A DNA stretch of 64,000 nt, taken from Rhodoligotrophos defluvii. Its GTDB lineage: Bacteria; Pseudomonadota; Alphaproteobacteria; Rhizobiales; Im1. Location: positions 186,001 to 250,000 of the forward strand of contig NZ_SZZM01000004.1 in the NCBI RefSeq assembly GCF_005281615.1, in the 5' to 3' direction. The notes under the pieces are model-generated. The model was not told the DNA's origin and did not search any database. It was given only the letters and a program-made list of their open reading frames with translations. Of the stretch, positions 7,687 to 17,150 are shown one piece after another (position 1 is the stretch's first letter; each line of letters opens with the position of its first letter). The position numbers and the translations under genes are program-made.

Positions 7687-8853
7687 TCAGAGTCGCCGTC
7701 TCTCCGCCAGCAGAAACACCGCCAGCAGGCAGCACAGGAGCCCGAGGAACCAGGGCAGCCCCTGATGCCCGATCAGTTGCATCGCCAATCCTGCCGCGGG
7801 CGAGCTCACGATGCCGCCGATCCCCCACACGAACGCAAAGGCCGCATTCCCGGCGATCAGGGCTTGACCGGTGAAACGCTCGCCGAGCTGGATCAGCGAC
7901 ATGGTGTAGAGCCCGAACGAGACCCCGCCCCATAGGAAAATGAGCGGCCAGATGAGCCACGTGTTGAAGATCGACTGCAGCAGCGCGCAGCCGGCCAGCG
8001 AAGCCAGGGCGCAGAACAGCATGATCCGCATCGAGCCGAACCGTTCGGCCAAGCGCCCGAGCAGAATCTGCAGCACCGCATTGCCTGCGATGAAGCATGT
8101 GATGAGCGAGGCGATGCGCTCCTCGGCGCTGCCGAGTGCTGTGCCGTAGACTGCGATCAAGGAAAGCAGGCTCTGCTCGAAAGCGGCGGCGGTGAAGACC
8201 GCCAACAGGAGCAGCGGCGCCAGGGCGAGGAAGCCGCCGACCGAAATTGCCTCCCCCTGCTGCGGCATGCTCGGCAGGCGCGGCACCACCGCGAGCACGA
8301 TCAGGCCGCAGAGAAGGAAGGCTGCGATGCCGATCATGAAGGGCGGCCAACCCTGCGTGCCCACCAGGCCGAGCGACAGCGGGCCGATGGCGAAGCCGCC
8401 CGAAACGATCGATGAATAGAGGCCCATGATGCGGCCCCGGCGTGGCGCGGGCGTGATCGAGATCAGCCAGGTTTCGCTGATCACGTAGAGCGGATTGGCG
8501 AAGAAGCCGAGCAGGAAGCGCAGCGGCATCCAGGCCCACACGTCCTGCCGCCAGGCAATCGCGATCAGGGTGAGCACGGCCATCATCGAACACAGGATCG
8601 CAAGCCGCGCCCCGCCCACGCGCCGCGCCAGCGCCGGAACGAAGAGCGCGGATACGACGAAGCCCAGCGGCGTCATCGCCGCCGACAAGCCGATCAGCCC
8701 GGGCACTATTGCCTGCCGCTCCAGGATGAAGCTGAGCAGTGGATAGGTGAGCCCCTGCGCCACCGCGAACACGCTGACGGTCGCGATGATGCCGGCCATC
8801 GCGCCCCATGGCATCCGATCCTCGCGCGGTGATGGGGTGCTTTCGGCCGTCAT
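7687..8853 (-). CDS. MFS transporter (YcaD-like)
   Basis: The 388-residue protein has twelve predicted membrane helices in two halves, with the MFS loop motif LARRVGGAR after helix 2. Overall it resembles the YcaD/quinolone-exporter-like branch of the major facilitator superfamily, driven by the proton gradient in the inner membrane. The substrate is unknown. The gene stands alone and is divergent from the winged-helix/TPR regulator, which may control it. A large open frame in another phase of the same strand is a GC-bias shadow. Confidence 0.88.
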   Translation of the reverse strand: MTAESTPSPREDRMPWGAMAGIIATVSVFAVAQGLTYPLLSFILERQAIVPGLIGLSAAMTPLGFVVSALFVPALARRVGGARLAILCSMMAVLTLIAIAWRQDVWAWMPLRFLLGFFANPLYVISETWLISITPAPRRGRIMGLYSSIVSGGFAIGPLSLGLVGTQGWPPFMIGIAAFLLCGLIVLAVVPRLPSMPQQGEAISVGGFLALAPLLLLAVFTAAAFEQSLLSLIAVYGTALGSAEERIASLITCFIAGNAVLQILLGRLAERFGSMRIMLFCALASLAGCALLQSIFNTWLIWPLIFLWGGVSFGLYTMSLIQLGERFTGQALIAGNAAFAFVWGIGGIVSSPAAGLAMQLIGHQGLPWFLGLLCCLLAVFLLAERRRL

Positions 8854-8952
8854 GCGGAAACAGGGCTGGTTTGAGGTCCGGCGGGCTTCGATCCTGAAAG
8901 AGGGAGGATTCTACAGGATGCGAACGGCGCCGTACTTAAGCGTTCCCAAAGA

Positions 8953-8964
8953 GTTCTCAAGAAC
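8953..8964. promoter_or_regulatory. GTTCT-CA-AGAAC palindrome upstream of regulator
   Basis: A perfect 5-bp inverted repeat (GTTCT at 8953-8957, AGAAC at 8960-8964) lies 17 bases before the winged-helix gene. It is nested within a wider GCGTTC (8940-8945)/GAACGC (8961-8966) pair. The 128-base gap is shared with the divergent MFS gene. It could be an autoregulatory operator. Confidence 0.4.
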
Positions 8965-8981
8965 GCCCAAACCGGCTATAG

Positions 8982-10499
8982 ATGCGCCCTATGCAGGCAT
9001 CACGCTTTGCCTTCGGTCCGTTCCTGCTCGATTCCGCTGCGGGAACGCTTCTTCGGAACGGCGTCCCCGTCGCCATTGGCTACCGTGGGCTGAAGCTGCT
9101 TGCGGCGCTCGTCGGACGGCCCGGCGAAATCCTGCGCAAGGCCGAGTTGATGGATGCCGCATGGCCCGGCACGGCCGTCGAGGAAGGCAACCTCACCGTC
9201 CAGATCGCGCTGCTGCGGAAGCTGCTCGGTCCGGCCGCCGGCGGCGGTCAGTGGATCGCCACGGTTCCGCGCCTCGGCTATCGCTTTGCGGGGGCCGTAG
9301 AACAGCTCGGCGGCGCTAAGCGAAAGCCTTTGCCGCTGCCCAGCAAGCCATCGATAGCCGTGCTGCCCTTCGTGAATGTCAGCAACGATCCCGGGCAGGA
9401 CTCCTTCGCCGACGGGTTGACCGAGGACCTGATCACCGATCTGTCCAGGATCGCCGGCCTGTTCGTCATCGCGCGCAGCTCGGCCTTTGCCTACAAAGGC
9501 AAGGCGATGGACGTGCGCGACATCGCACGGGACCTCGGTGTGCGCTATCTGCTGGAGGGGAGCGCAAGGCACGCCGCGGGATGTGTGCGCATCAATGTCC
9601 AGCTGGTCGACGCGGCCAGTGGCGATCATCTCTGGGCGGAGCGCTTCGATCGCGGCCTGGACGATATCTTTGCCGTTCAGGACGAGGTCACCGGCAAGAT
9701 CGTGGAGGCACTGCTCGGCCGGCTGCGCGCACCGCCGCCGCGCAATCGGCCCAAAAATCTCGAGGCATACGATCTGTGCGTGCGGGCGCGCAAGCTGATC
9801 GACGATTCGCCGCTGACGGCGCGGGAAGCGCATCTGATGCTCACGCGCGCGGTTACCCTCGATCCGGAATACGCCGAGGCCTATCGCTGGCTCGCCATGA
9901 ACCACTGGATGGGATGGGTGCATTGGGGTGAACCGGTCGAACCCAACCGTCGCCTTGCTTTAAACCTGGCGCGCAAGGCCGTGGCGATTGATCCCAACGA
10001 CGCCGGCTGCCACTGGGTTCTGGCCAACCTGCTAGCCTACGAGCGCAATTTCGCCGAGGCGGATGCGGAATTCGCCAAGGCGATTGAGCTCGATCCGAAC
10101 GAGGCCGACACCTGGGCGACGTTGTCGGACATCACGGTCCTGGCCGGGCGGGTCGGGGAGGGGATTGAGCACATCCGCAAGGCGTTCCGGCTCAATCCGT
10201 TTCCGGCAAGCTGGTATTATCTGACGCTCGGCCAGGCGCAGTATGCGGCGCGCGAATATGAAGCCGCCGTGGAGACATTGCGCAGGGAGGAGACTTATCG
10301 GACGAGCTCACGCCGTTTCCTCGCGGCAAGCCTCGCCCAGCTGGGTCGGCTCGACGAGGCGCGCGCCGAGGCCGAACTGTTCCTCGTCGGCAACCCGCAT
10401 TTCACGACCCGCCACTGGGCCGCGACGGAGCCGTTCCGCGACGCTGCGACCCTCGAGCATTTCGTTGATGGCTACCGCAAGGCCGGTCTTCCGGAGTGA
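8982..10499 (+). CDS. Winged-helix regulator with TolB-like and TPR domains
   Basis: The 505-residue protein joins three parts. An OmpR/CadC-type winged-helix DNA-binding domain (about residues 8-105) has the expected VEEGNLTVQIALLRK recognition region and a final RLGYRF wing. A TolB-like/FlgO-like domain (about 118-245) begins SIAVLPFVNVS. Tetratricopeptide-like helices follow to the end (about 260-505, e.g. AVAIDPNDAGCHWVLANLL). No membrane segment separates the domains, so unlike CadC it is probably cytoplasmic. Proteins of this layout are common in rhizobia, with unknown inducers. No clear ribosome-binding site precedes the ATG at 8982; an in-frame ATG at 8991 is an alternative. Confidence 0.85.
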   Translation: MRPMQASRFAFGPFLLDSAAGTLLRNGVPVAIGYRGLKLLAALVGRPGEILRKAELMDAAWPGTAVEEGNLTVQIALLRKLLGPAAGGGQWIATVPRLGYRFAGAVEQLGGAKRKPLPLPSKPSIAVLPFVNVSNDPGQDSFADGLTEDLITDLSRIAGLFVIARSSAFAYKGKAMDVRDIARDLGVRYLLEGSARHAAGCVRINVQLVDAASGDHLWAERFDRGLDDIFAVQDEVTGKIVEALLGRLRAPPPRNRPKNLEAYDLCVRARKLIDDSPLTAREAHLMLTRAVTLDPEYAEAYRWLAMNHWMGWVHWGEPVEPNRRLALNLARKAVAIDPNDAGCHWVLANLLAYERNFAEADAEFAKAIELDPNEADTWATLSDITVLAGRVGEGIEHIRKAFRLNPFPASWYYLTLGQAQYAAREYEAAVETLRREETYRTSSRRFLAASLAQLGRLDEARAEAELFLVGNPHFTTRHWAATEPFRDAATLEHFVDGYRKAGLPE

Positions 10500-10508
10500 G
10501 GCGCGCTT

Positions 10509-11414
10509 CTAGCGCCCCATCGGCAGATGGTAGGCTTGGCGGAAGTAATCGCGAAACGCCTGCATCACCGGTGTGAACGTGATGCCGCGTTTCCAGGCGA
10601 GGCCCACATCCATGGGGGGGATCGCGTCATTGAGCTCGACGGTTTCGATGCGCCTTCCTTCCAGCGACCACGGCCGGTGCACCATGTCGGAGAGGATGGC
10701 CACCCCTTGCCCGTTGGCGACCAGCGATCGCACCGCCTCCACTGACGAGGTGCGCAGCCGCACGGAGGGGCGGTAAGGGGTCTTGCTCCAGTATTTGAGC
10801 GATGTATGGGCCGCCTCGTCCACCGTCAGCATGATATAGGGCTCCTCGGAGACCTCCTTCAGTCCGACCGAGCCGAGCGAAAGCAGCCTGTGCCTGGCAG
10901 GAACCCACAACCGCCGGCGTGACGAGAGATGGGTTTCTGTGGAGAGATCCGGGTTGGTCGTATTGGCGGTCAGCATCACCGCGAGATCATAGCGGTTGGC
11001 CAGCAGGCCCTCCTCGATCGCATCGCGATTGAGCTCGAACAGCTGGATGTCCAGCCGCGGAAAATTGCGTCGGAGCCGCTCCAGATGGTGAGGGAGGTAA
11101 TAGCCGATCACCGTGTAGGAGGCGGCCACCCTCAGCGTGTCCTCGAGATCGCTGCCCGGCACGTTGATGCCTGCCATCTCGTCGATCTTCGCCAGCACCT
11201 CATAGGCGTGGAACAGCATCTCCCGACCGGCCGCAGTGAGCTCCATCCCTTGCTGCGAACGCGAGAACAGTTTCGCACCGACTTCGATCTCGAGTTCCTT
11301 GATCGCGGTCGTGATGGCCGACTGCGAAATCGATAAGGCAACGGCCGCTTGAGACACCTGGCCGCTCTCTGCGGTCGAGACGAAATACCGGATCTGTTTG
11401 AGGGTGATGGCCAT
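10509..11414 (-). CDS. LysR-family transcriptional regulator
   Basis: This 301-residue LysR protein has an N-terminal winged helix (ITLKQIRYFVSTAESGQVSQAA, then SISQSAITTAIKELE; residues 3-62) and a C-terminal periplasmic-binding-like ligand domain. It is divergent from the pxpA operon across a 292-base AT-rich gap, so that operon is its most likely target. The ligand would then be the imported compound or an intermediate. It converges on the TPR-regulator gene with only 9 bases between stops and no visible terminator. Confidence 0.92.
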   Translation of the reverse strand: MAITLKQIRYFVSTAESGQVSQAAVALSISQSAITTAIKELEIEVGAKLFSRSQQGMELTAAGREMLFHAYEVLAKIDEMAGINVPGSDLEDTLRVAASYTVIGYYLPHHLERLRRNFPRLDIQLFELNRDAIEEGLLANRYDLAVMLTANTTNPDLSTETHLSSRRRLWVPARHRLLSLGSVGLKEVSEEPYIMLTVDEAAHTSLKYWSKTPYRPSVRLRTSSVEAVRSLVANGQGVAILSDMVHRPWSLEGRRIETVELNDAIPPMDVGLAWKRGITFTPVMQAFRDYFRQAYHLPMGR

Positions 11415-11426
11415 TGGGTCTATGGG

Positions 11427-11587
11427 TATCTGAATTTCTGATAAATGCCAAGGTGGATAATCGAAAAAGTAATCAACCCGAAAGATCGTGCGGCTGCGCA
11501 TGTTCGCACGCCGTGACCAAGACATTAAAACCACGTCATATTTCACCGGAACGCTCGATCTGGGCGACAGGTCTGATATCTGAATTT
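11427..11587. promoter_or_regulatory. Divergent control region with two TATCTGAATTT repeats
   Basis: The 292-base gap between the LysR gene and pxpA is clearly more AT-rich than its surroundings. The 11-mer TATCTGAATTT occurs exactly twice, at 11427-11437 and 11577-11587, 150 bases apart, one near the LysR start and one on the pxpA side. The first continues to ATCTGAATTTCTGAT, an ATC-N9-GAT dyad of LysR-operator type. I see no convincing -35/-10 pair. Confidence 0.5.
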
Positions 11588-11706
11588 TTAAGGGTCAAAA
11601 TCAAAGAATAGAATTTATCAATGCGCGAAGCTTTCGCTAAGGTTACGACAGACGAGGAATAACGGCGCAAAGAAAAAATGGCGCCGGGGCGGGAGGGCTG
11701 CCAATC

Positions 11707-12513
11707 ATGCCGCTGTCAGCGGTGGACCTCAACTGCGATATGGGCGAAGCGTTCGGGCGGTGGCACATCGCCGATGCCGACGACGCGCGTATCATGGGGC
11801 TGATCAGCTCGGCCAATATTGCCGCTGGTTTCCATGCGGGCGACCCCATGCTGATGGACGAGACCGTCCGGCTGGCGGCGCAATATGGCGTGGGCATCGG
11901 CGCCCATCCGGGCTACCGGGATCTTCAGGGGTTCGGCCGCCGCAAGATCGCCGGCAGCAACGAGGAGATCCTCAACGACCTGATCTACCAGGTCGGCGCG
12001 CTGCGCGAATTCGCGCGCCGTTACGGGGCGAAACTCCAGCACGTCAAGCCGCATGGCGCGCTTTACATGGAGATGGCCGTCAATGAAGGCTTGTCGCGCG
12101 GCTTCATCGACTTCATGCGCCGCACCTCGCCGGACGTCTACGTCTTCTGCATGGAGGCCTCGCTGACGTTCCGCATCGCCCGCGAAATGGGGCAGCCGGC
12201 CGTACGGGAGTTCTATGCGGACCGCGATTACGATGCGACCGGCTCCATTGTCTTCGTGCGGCGGGTCGACCGGCTGGACCCCAAGCGGGTCGCGGACAAG
12301 GTGGTGCGCGCCTGCCTGGAGGGGAAGGTGCGCACCGTTGAAGGCGAGGACATCGACGTTTCCTTCGAATCCGTCTGCTTCCACTCGGACACGCCTGGCT
12401 GCGTGGAGATCGCCTGTGCCATACGCGATGCCCTCACCGCGAGCGGGGTCCGCATCGCGCCGGTTTCCGAGATACTCGTCAGTGCGGACAGTGGTTCAAG
12501 GAGAGCCGTATGA
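11707..12513 (+). CDS. pxpA: LamB/YcsF family protein, PxpA-like
   Basis: This 268-residue member of the LamB/YcsF family corresponds to subunit A of prokaryotic 5-oxoprolinase, which opens the 5-oxoproline lactam together with PxpB and PxpC. Family hallmarks are [11 protein letters not shown] at the N-terminus, [38 protein letters not shown] and VCFHSDTPG near the end. Length is slightly above the usual 245-255. It is the first gene of a coupled operon and overlaps the biotin carrier gene by ATGA. Because carboxylase subunits follow, the substrate may not be 5-oxoproline. Confidence 0.9.
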   Translation: MPLSAVDLNCDMGEAFGRWHIADADDARIMGLISSANIAAGFHAGDPMLMDETVRLAAQYGVGIGAHPGYRDLQGFGRRKIAGSNEEILNDLIYQVGALREFARRYGAKLQHVKPHGALYMEMAVNEGLSRGFIDFMRRTSPDVYVFCMEASLTFRIAREMGQPAVREFYADRDYDATGSIVFVRRVDRLDPKRVADKVVRACLEGKVRTVEGEDIDVSFESVCFHSDTPGCVEIACAIRDALTASGVRIAPVSEILVSADSGSRRAV

Positions 12514-12748
12514 GCAAGCAAGAAGTTCGGTCGCCCCTTCCCGGCGTCTTCTATCGCAAACCTGCACCCGACAGCCCGCCTTATAAGAATGACGGCGATG
12601 CGGTGGCGGCCGACGACGTCATCGGCCTGGTCGAGGTGATGAAGTCCTTCCACGAGGTGAAGGCTGGGGTGGCGGGCCGAGCGATCCGTTTCCTGGCGGA
12701 CAACGAGGATGCGATCATGGCCGGCGACGTGATCGCGGAGGTCGAGGG

Positions 12749-12752
<4 letters not shown>
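12510..12752 (+). CDS. Biotin carboxyl carrier protein (biotinyl domain)
   Basis: The 80-residue biotin/lipoyl-attachment domain stands alone, without the long N-terminus of AccB. The modified lysine would be in EVMKSFHEV (about residue 45), a variant of the classical AMKM with Val before and Ser after Met-Lys. The symmetric hairpin partner [14 protein letters not shown] and the closing GDVIAEVEG are typical. It overlaps both pxpA and the biotin carboxylase gene by ATGA, so one carrier per carboxylase subunit is likely. It would shuttle carboxybiotin from the carboxylase to PxpB/PxpC (inference from urea carboxylase). Confidence 0.87.
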
Positions 12753-14130
<1,378 letters not shown>

Positions 14131-14134
<4 letters not shown>

Positions 14135-15006
14135 AGAACCGCTACAGTTTCGGAGGCGACGAACACCTGTTCGTGGAATGCGACGAGAGCATGTCGCTCG
14201 AGGCTTTCTTCAAGAGCCTCTCCATGACCAAGGCCGTCAAGGACAGCGGCATCAGGGGCGTCACCGAGATCTGCCCGGCCAACGCTTCGTTCCAGATCAA
14301 GTTCGACCCTGATGTCATCAAGCCGGACGACATTCTGCGCGAGGTGCAGGCCATCGAGGAGCAGGCGGCGAAGTCGGAGCCTGTGATCCCCACCCGCATC
14401 ATCGAAATCCCGGTCTACTACCAGGATCCGTGGACGCACGAGACGCTTATGCGCTTCCGCGAGCGGCACCAGGACCCGAAGGCGACCGATCTCGAATATG
14501 CGGCGCGCATCAACGGCTTTGCGACCGTCGAGGAGTTCATCGCCGCCCATTCGGGCGCGCCGTGGTTCGTGTCCATGGTCGGCTTCGTCGCCGGTTTGCC
14601 CTTCATGTACCAGATGGTCGAGCGGCAGCGGCAGCTGCAGGTGCCGAAGTACCTGCGCCCGCGCACCGACACGCCGAAGCTGACGGTGGGCTATGGAGGC
14701 TGCTTCACGGCCATCTACTCGGTGCGCGGCGCCGGCGGCTACCAGATGTTCGGCATCACCCCGATGCCGATCTACGATCCCGAGCAGAAGGTCAGCTATC
14801 TCCGCGATTTCATGGTGCTGTTCAGGCCCGGCGACATCGTCAAGTTCAAGTCGATCGGCCGGGAGGAATACGACCAGACCGTCGCCGACGTGGACGCGGG
14901 GCGCTTCTCCCCCGCCATGAGCGACGTCACCTTCGATCTCACCGAATTCCAGAAGGACATCGACGGCTACAACGCACGGCTGGAGGGCGCGATCCATGGC
15001 CGCTAG
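14131..15006 (+). CDS. pxpB: KipI/allophanate-hydrolase-subunit-1 family protein, PxpB-like
   Basis: This 291-residue protein is the AHS1/KipI half of a 5-oxoprolinase or of the urea-carboxylase carboxyltransferase domain. Recognisable parts are EIPVYYQ, the HSGAPWFVSMVGFVAGLPFMY core and the cyclophilin-like GYGGCFTAIYSVRGAGGYQMFG. It is longer than usual PxpB (about 220-240): it has an insertion of some 25 residues after the EIPVYY strand and a C-terminal tail from about residue 245. Those features bring it closer to the urea-carboxylase version. It overlaps pxpC by 11 bases. Confidence 0.87.
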
Positions 15007-15967
15007 GGTGATCAATCCGGGTCTATCCACCACTGTCCAGGATCTCGGTCGTCCCGGATATTTCCACCTGGGCATTCCGATCGGCGGCGCCATGGACCGG
15101 CTCGCCATGCGCGCCGCCAACCTGCTCGTCGGCAATGACGAGGGGGCGGCCGGGCTCGAAGCGGTGTTCATCGGCCCCGAACTCGAATTCACGGCGGATA
15201 CGGTGATCGCCGTGACCGGTGCCGACGTGCCGCTGAAGATCGACGGCGACGAGAAGCCGGGCTGGACGTCGCTCGCCGTCAGGAAAGGGCAGGTTCTCTC
15301 TTTCGGCTATCTCAAGTCGGGCGCGCGCATCTACATCGCCTTCGCCGGCGGTGTGGACGTCCCGGTCGTGCTGGGCAGCCGGTCGACCTATGCCATCGGC
15401 GCCCTCGGCGGCTTCAAGGGGCGGCCGCTGGCCAAAGGCGACGAGCTGCCGGTCGGCACTGCCAGAGCGGCGCGCGAAGGGCGCAGCGTGCCGGAGGCCC
15501 TGCGGCGCGGCCCCGGCAGGCCGGCCGAACTGCGCGTGCTGCCCGGCCTCTATTGGCATCGCATCCGTGAGCAGTCGCAAGCGGCCTTTTTCGACGACGA
15601 CTGGAAGGTGGCGCCCGAAGCCGACCGGATGGGCTATCGCTTCCGGGGTGGCCGGCCCATGTCCTTTGTGGAGCGCGAGCAGCCCTTCGGCGCCGGCTCC
15701 GATCCCTCCAACATCGTCGACAGCTGCTATCCCTACGGCTCGATCCAGGTACCCGGGGGGACGGAGCCCATCATCCTGCACCGGGATGCCGTATCGGGCG
15801 GCGGCTATTTCATGATCGGCACGGTGGTCTCGGCCGACATGGACCTCATCGGCCAGATGCAGCCGAACACGCCGACGCGCTTCGTCAAGGTCGATATGGA
15901 AACGGCCCTGAACGCCCGCGCCGACAGGTCCGAGCTTCTGCGGAGGATACGGAGCGCACTCGACTGA
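14996..15967 (+). CDS. pxpC: KipA/AHS2 family (biotin-dependent carboxyltransferase-like), PxpC-like
   Basis: The 323-residue partner of PxpB is the AHS2/KipA half that completes the lactam-hydrolysing or carboxyltransferase unit. The N-terminal INPGLSTTVQDLGRPGY is the clearest family signature, followed by GIPIGGAMDRLAMRAANLLVGN and a late PGGTEPIILHRDAVSGGGY. Length is normal. In urea carboxylase the same pair forms the site where carboxybiotin meets the amide nitrogen, so with the upstream carrier and carboxylase this unit could carboxylate a lactam. A gap of 55 bases with a short GCCGCC/GGCGGC hairpin separates it from the binding-protein gene. Confidence 0.88.
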   Translation: MAARVINPGLSTTVQDLGRPGYFHLGIPIGGAMDRLAMRAANLLVGNDEGAAGLEAVFIGPELEFTADTVIAVTGADVPLKIDGDEKPGWTSLAVRKGQVLSFGYLKSGARIYIAFAGGVDVPVVLGSRSTYAIGALGGFKGRPLAKGDELPVGTARAAREGRSVPEALRRGPGRPAELRVLPGLYWHRIREQSQAAFFDDDWKVAPEADRMGYRFRGGRPMSFVEREQPFGAGSDPSNIVDSCYPYGSIQVPGGTEPIILHRDAVSGGGYFMIGTVVSADMDLIGQMQPNTPTRFVKVDMETALNARADRSELLRRIRSALD

Positions 15968-16022
15968 ACCACATGAGAAATGCCGCCACAACGCCCGGCG
16001 GCGAACAATAAGGGGAGCGGAA

Positions 16023-17093
16023 ATGAAAAAGCTATCTGCACTGATGCTGGCCACGGTCATCTCAGCGGCCGCATTCTCCCAGGCCCTCGCCGAGGACTGG
16101 TTTCCCTACGAAGCCGAGAAGGTCGAGCCGCCTTTCGCGGCTGACGGCAAATCGGAGCCCGTATCCTACGTGCCGTTGGAGAAGGCCTCGAAGCCCTGGA
16201 ACATCTGCGTGTCCTTCCCCCACATGAAGGATGCCTACTGGCTGGGCGTCGGCTACGGCGTGGCCGAGGAGGCCAAGCGGCTGGGCGTCAAGATGAACCT
16301 GGTCGAGGCCGGCGGCTATACCGAGCTCAACAAGCAGATCTCGCAGATCGAGGACTGTGTCGCCAGCGGGGCCGACGCGGTGGTGATCGGCGCCATCTCC
16401 TATGATGGCCTCAACAATCTCGTCGCCGAAGTCCGCAAGAAGAACATTCCGGTCATCGACGTCATCAACGGCATCTCCTCGCCGGAGATCTCCGCGAAGT
16501 CTCTGGTGTCCTTCTACACCATGGGCCATTCCGCCGGCGAATACCTGGCCAAGAAGCATCCGGCCGGCAGCGAGGAGGTCGTGGTCGGCTGGTTCCCGGG
16601 TCCCGCCGGGGCTGGCTGGGTCGAGGCGGCCAACAAGGGCTTCATGGATGCGGTGAAGGGCTCGGCGGTCAAGGTGCTCGAGCCGAAATACGGCGATACC
16701 GGCAAGGAGGTGCAGCTGAAGCTGGTCGAGGACGAGCTTCAGGCCAATCCCAACATCCGCTACGTGGCGGGCACCGCGGTGACGGCGGAAGCCGCCCAGG
16801 GCCTGATCCGCGAACGCGGTCTCCAGGGCAAGGTAGACCTGCTGGCCTTCTACATGACCCCCGGCGTTTATCAGGGTATCAAGCGCGGCTTCATCCTCGC
16901 CGCACCGGCCGACTCCATGGTCATTCAGGGTCGCATCGCGATCGACCAGGCCGTGCGCATCCTGGAAGGCAAGGACTACGTCAAGCATGTCGGGCCGAAG
17001 ATCTTCGTCGTCGACCAGGACAACGTCAACGACGTGTCGCAGACCAACATCCTGCCGCCCGACAACTACAAGCCTGTGTTCAGCGTCAACTAG
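16023..17093 (+). CDS. TorT-like periplasmic substrate-binding protein of an ABC importer
   Basis: The 356-residue exported protein has a clear signal peptide (MKKLSALMLATVISAAAFSQ, cut near ALA-ED) and the two-lobed sugar-binding fold. It most resembles TorT, the periplasmic sensor of the TMAO-reductase system: KPWNICVSFPHMKDAYWLG, then GGYTELNKQISQIEDC and GADAVVIGAISYDGL. Here no sensor kinase is nearby. A ribose-type ATPase and permease follow, so the TorT-like fold is probably used for uptake. A GGGGAG box precedes the ATG. The ligand is probably a small nitrogenous compound degraded by the upstream and downstream enzymes (inference). Confidence 0.85.
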   Translation: MKKLSALMLATVISAAAFSQALAEDWFPYEAEKVEPPFAADGKSEPVSYVPLEKASKPWNICVSFPHMKDAYWLGVGYGVAEEAKRLGVKMNLVEAGGYTELNKQISQIEDCVASGADAVVIGAISYDGLNNLVAEVRKKNIPVIDVINGISSPEISAKSLVSFYTMGHSAGEYLAKKHPAGSEEVVVGWFPGPAGAGWVEAANKGFMDAVKGSAVKVLEPKYGDTGKEVQLKLVEDELQANPNIRYVAGTAVTAEAAQGLIRERGLQGKVDLLAFYMTPGVYQGIKRGFILAAPADSMVIQGRIAIDQAVRILEGKDYVKHVGPKIFVVDQDNVNDVSQTNILPPDNYKPVFSVN

Positions 17094-17107
17094 AGCAATT
17101 CAAGCGA

Positions 17108-17128
17108 GCCCCGCCCGCGCGGCGGGGC
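17108..17128 (+). terminator. Stem-loop after binding-protein gene
   Basis: GCCCCGCC (17108-17115) and GGCGGGGC (17121-17128) form a perfect 8-bp stem with a 5-base loop, 14 bases after the binding-protein stop. No U-run follows and the ATPase gene starts 22 bases later, so partial termination or 3' end protection of the binding-protein message is more likely than full termination. Confidence 0.55.
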
Positions 17129-17150
17129 CGCACCGCTCCGGGAGATGACC

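Noticed and set aside
7631-8809. 392-codon minus-strand frame overlapping the MFS gene in another phase
   Set aside because: The alternative phase gives the membrane-helix pattern and MFS motif; this one is Arg/Ala/Gly-rich without structure.
11414-11611. 65-codon frame in the LysR-pxpA gap
   Set aside because: It has no ribosome-binding site, overlaps the LysR start region and shows no family resemblance; the gap looks regulatory.
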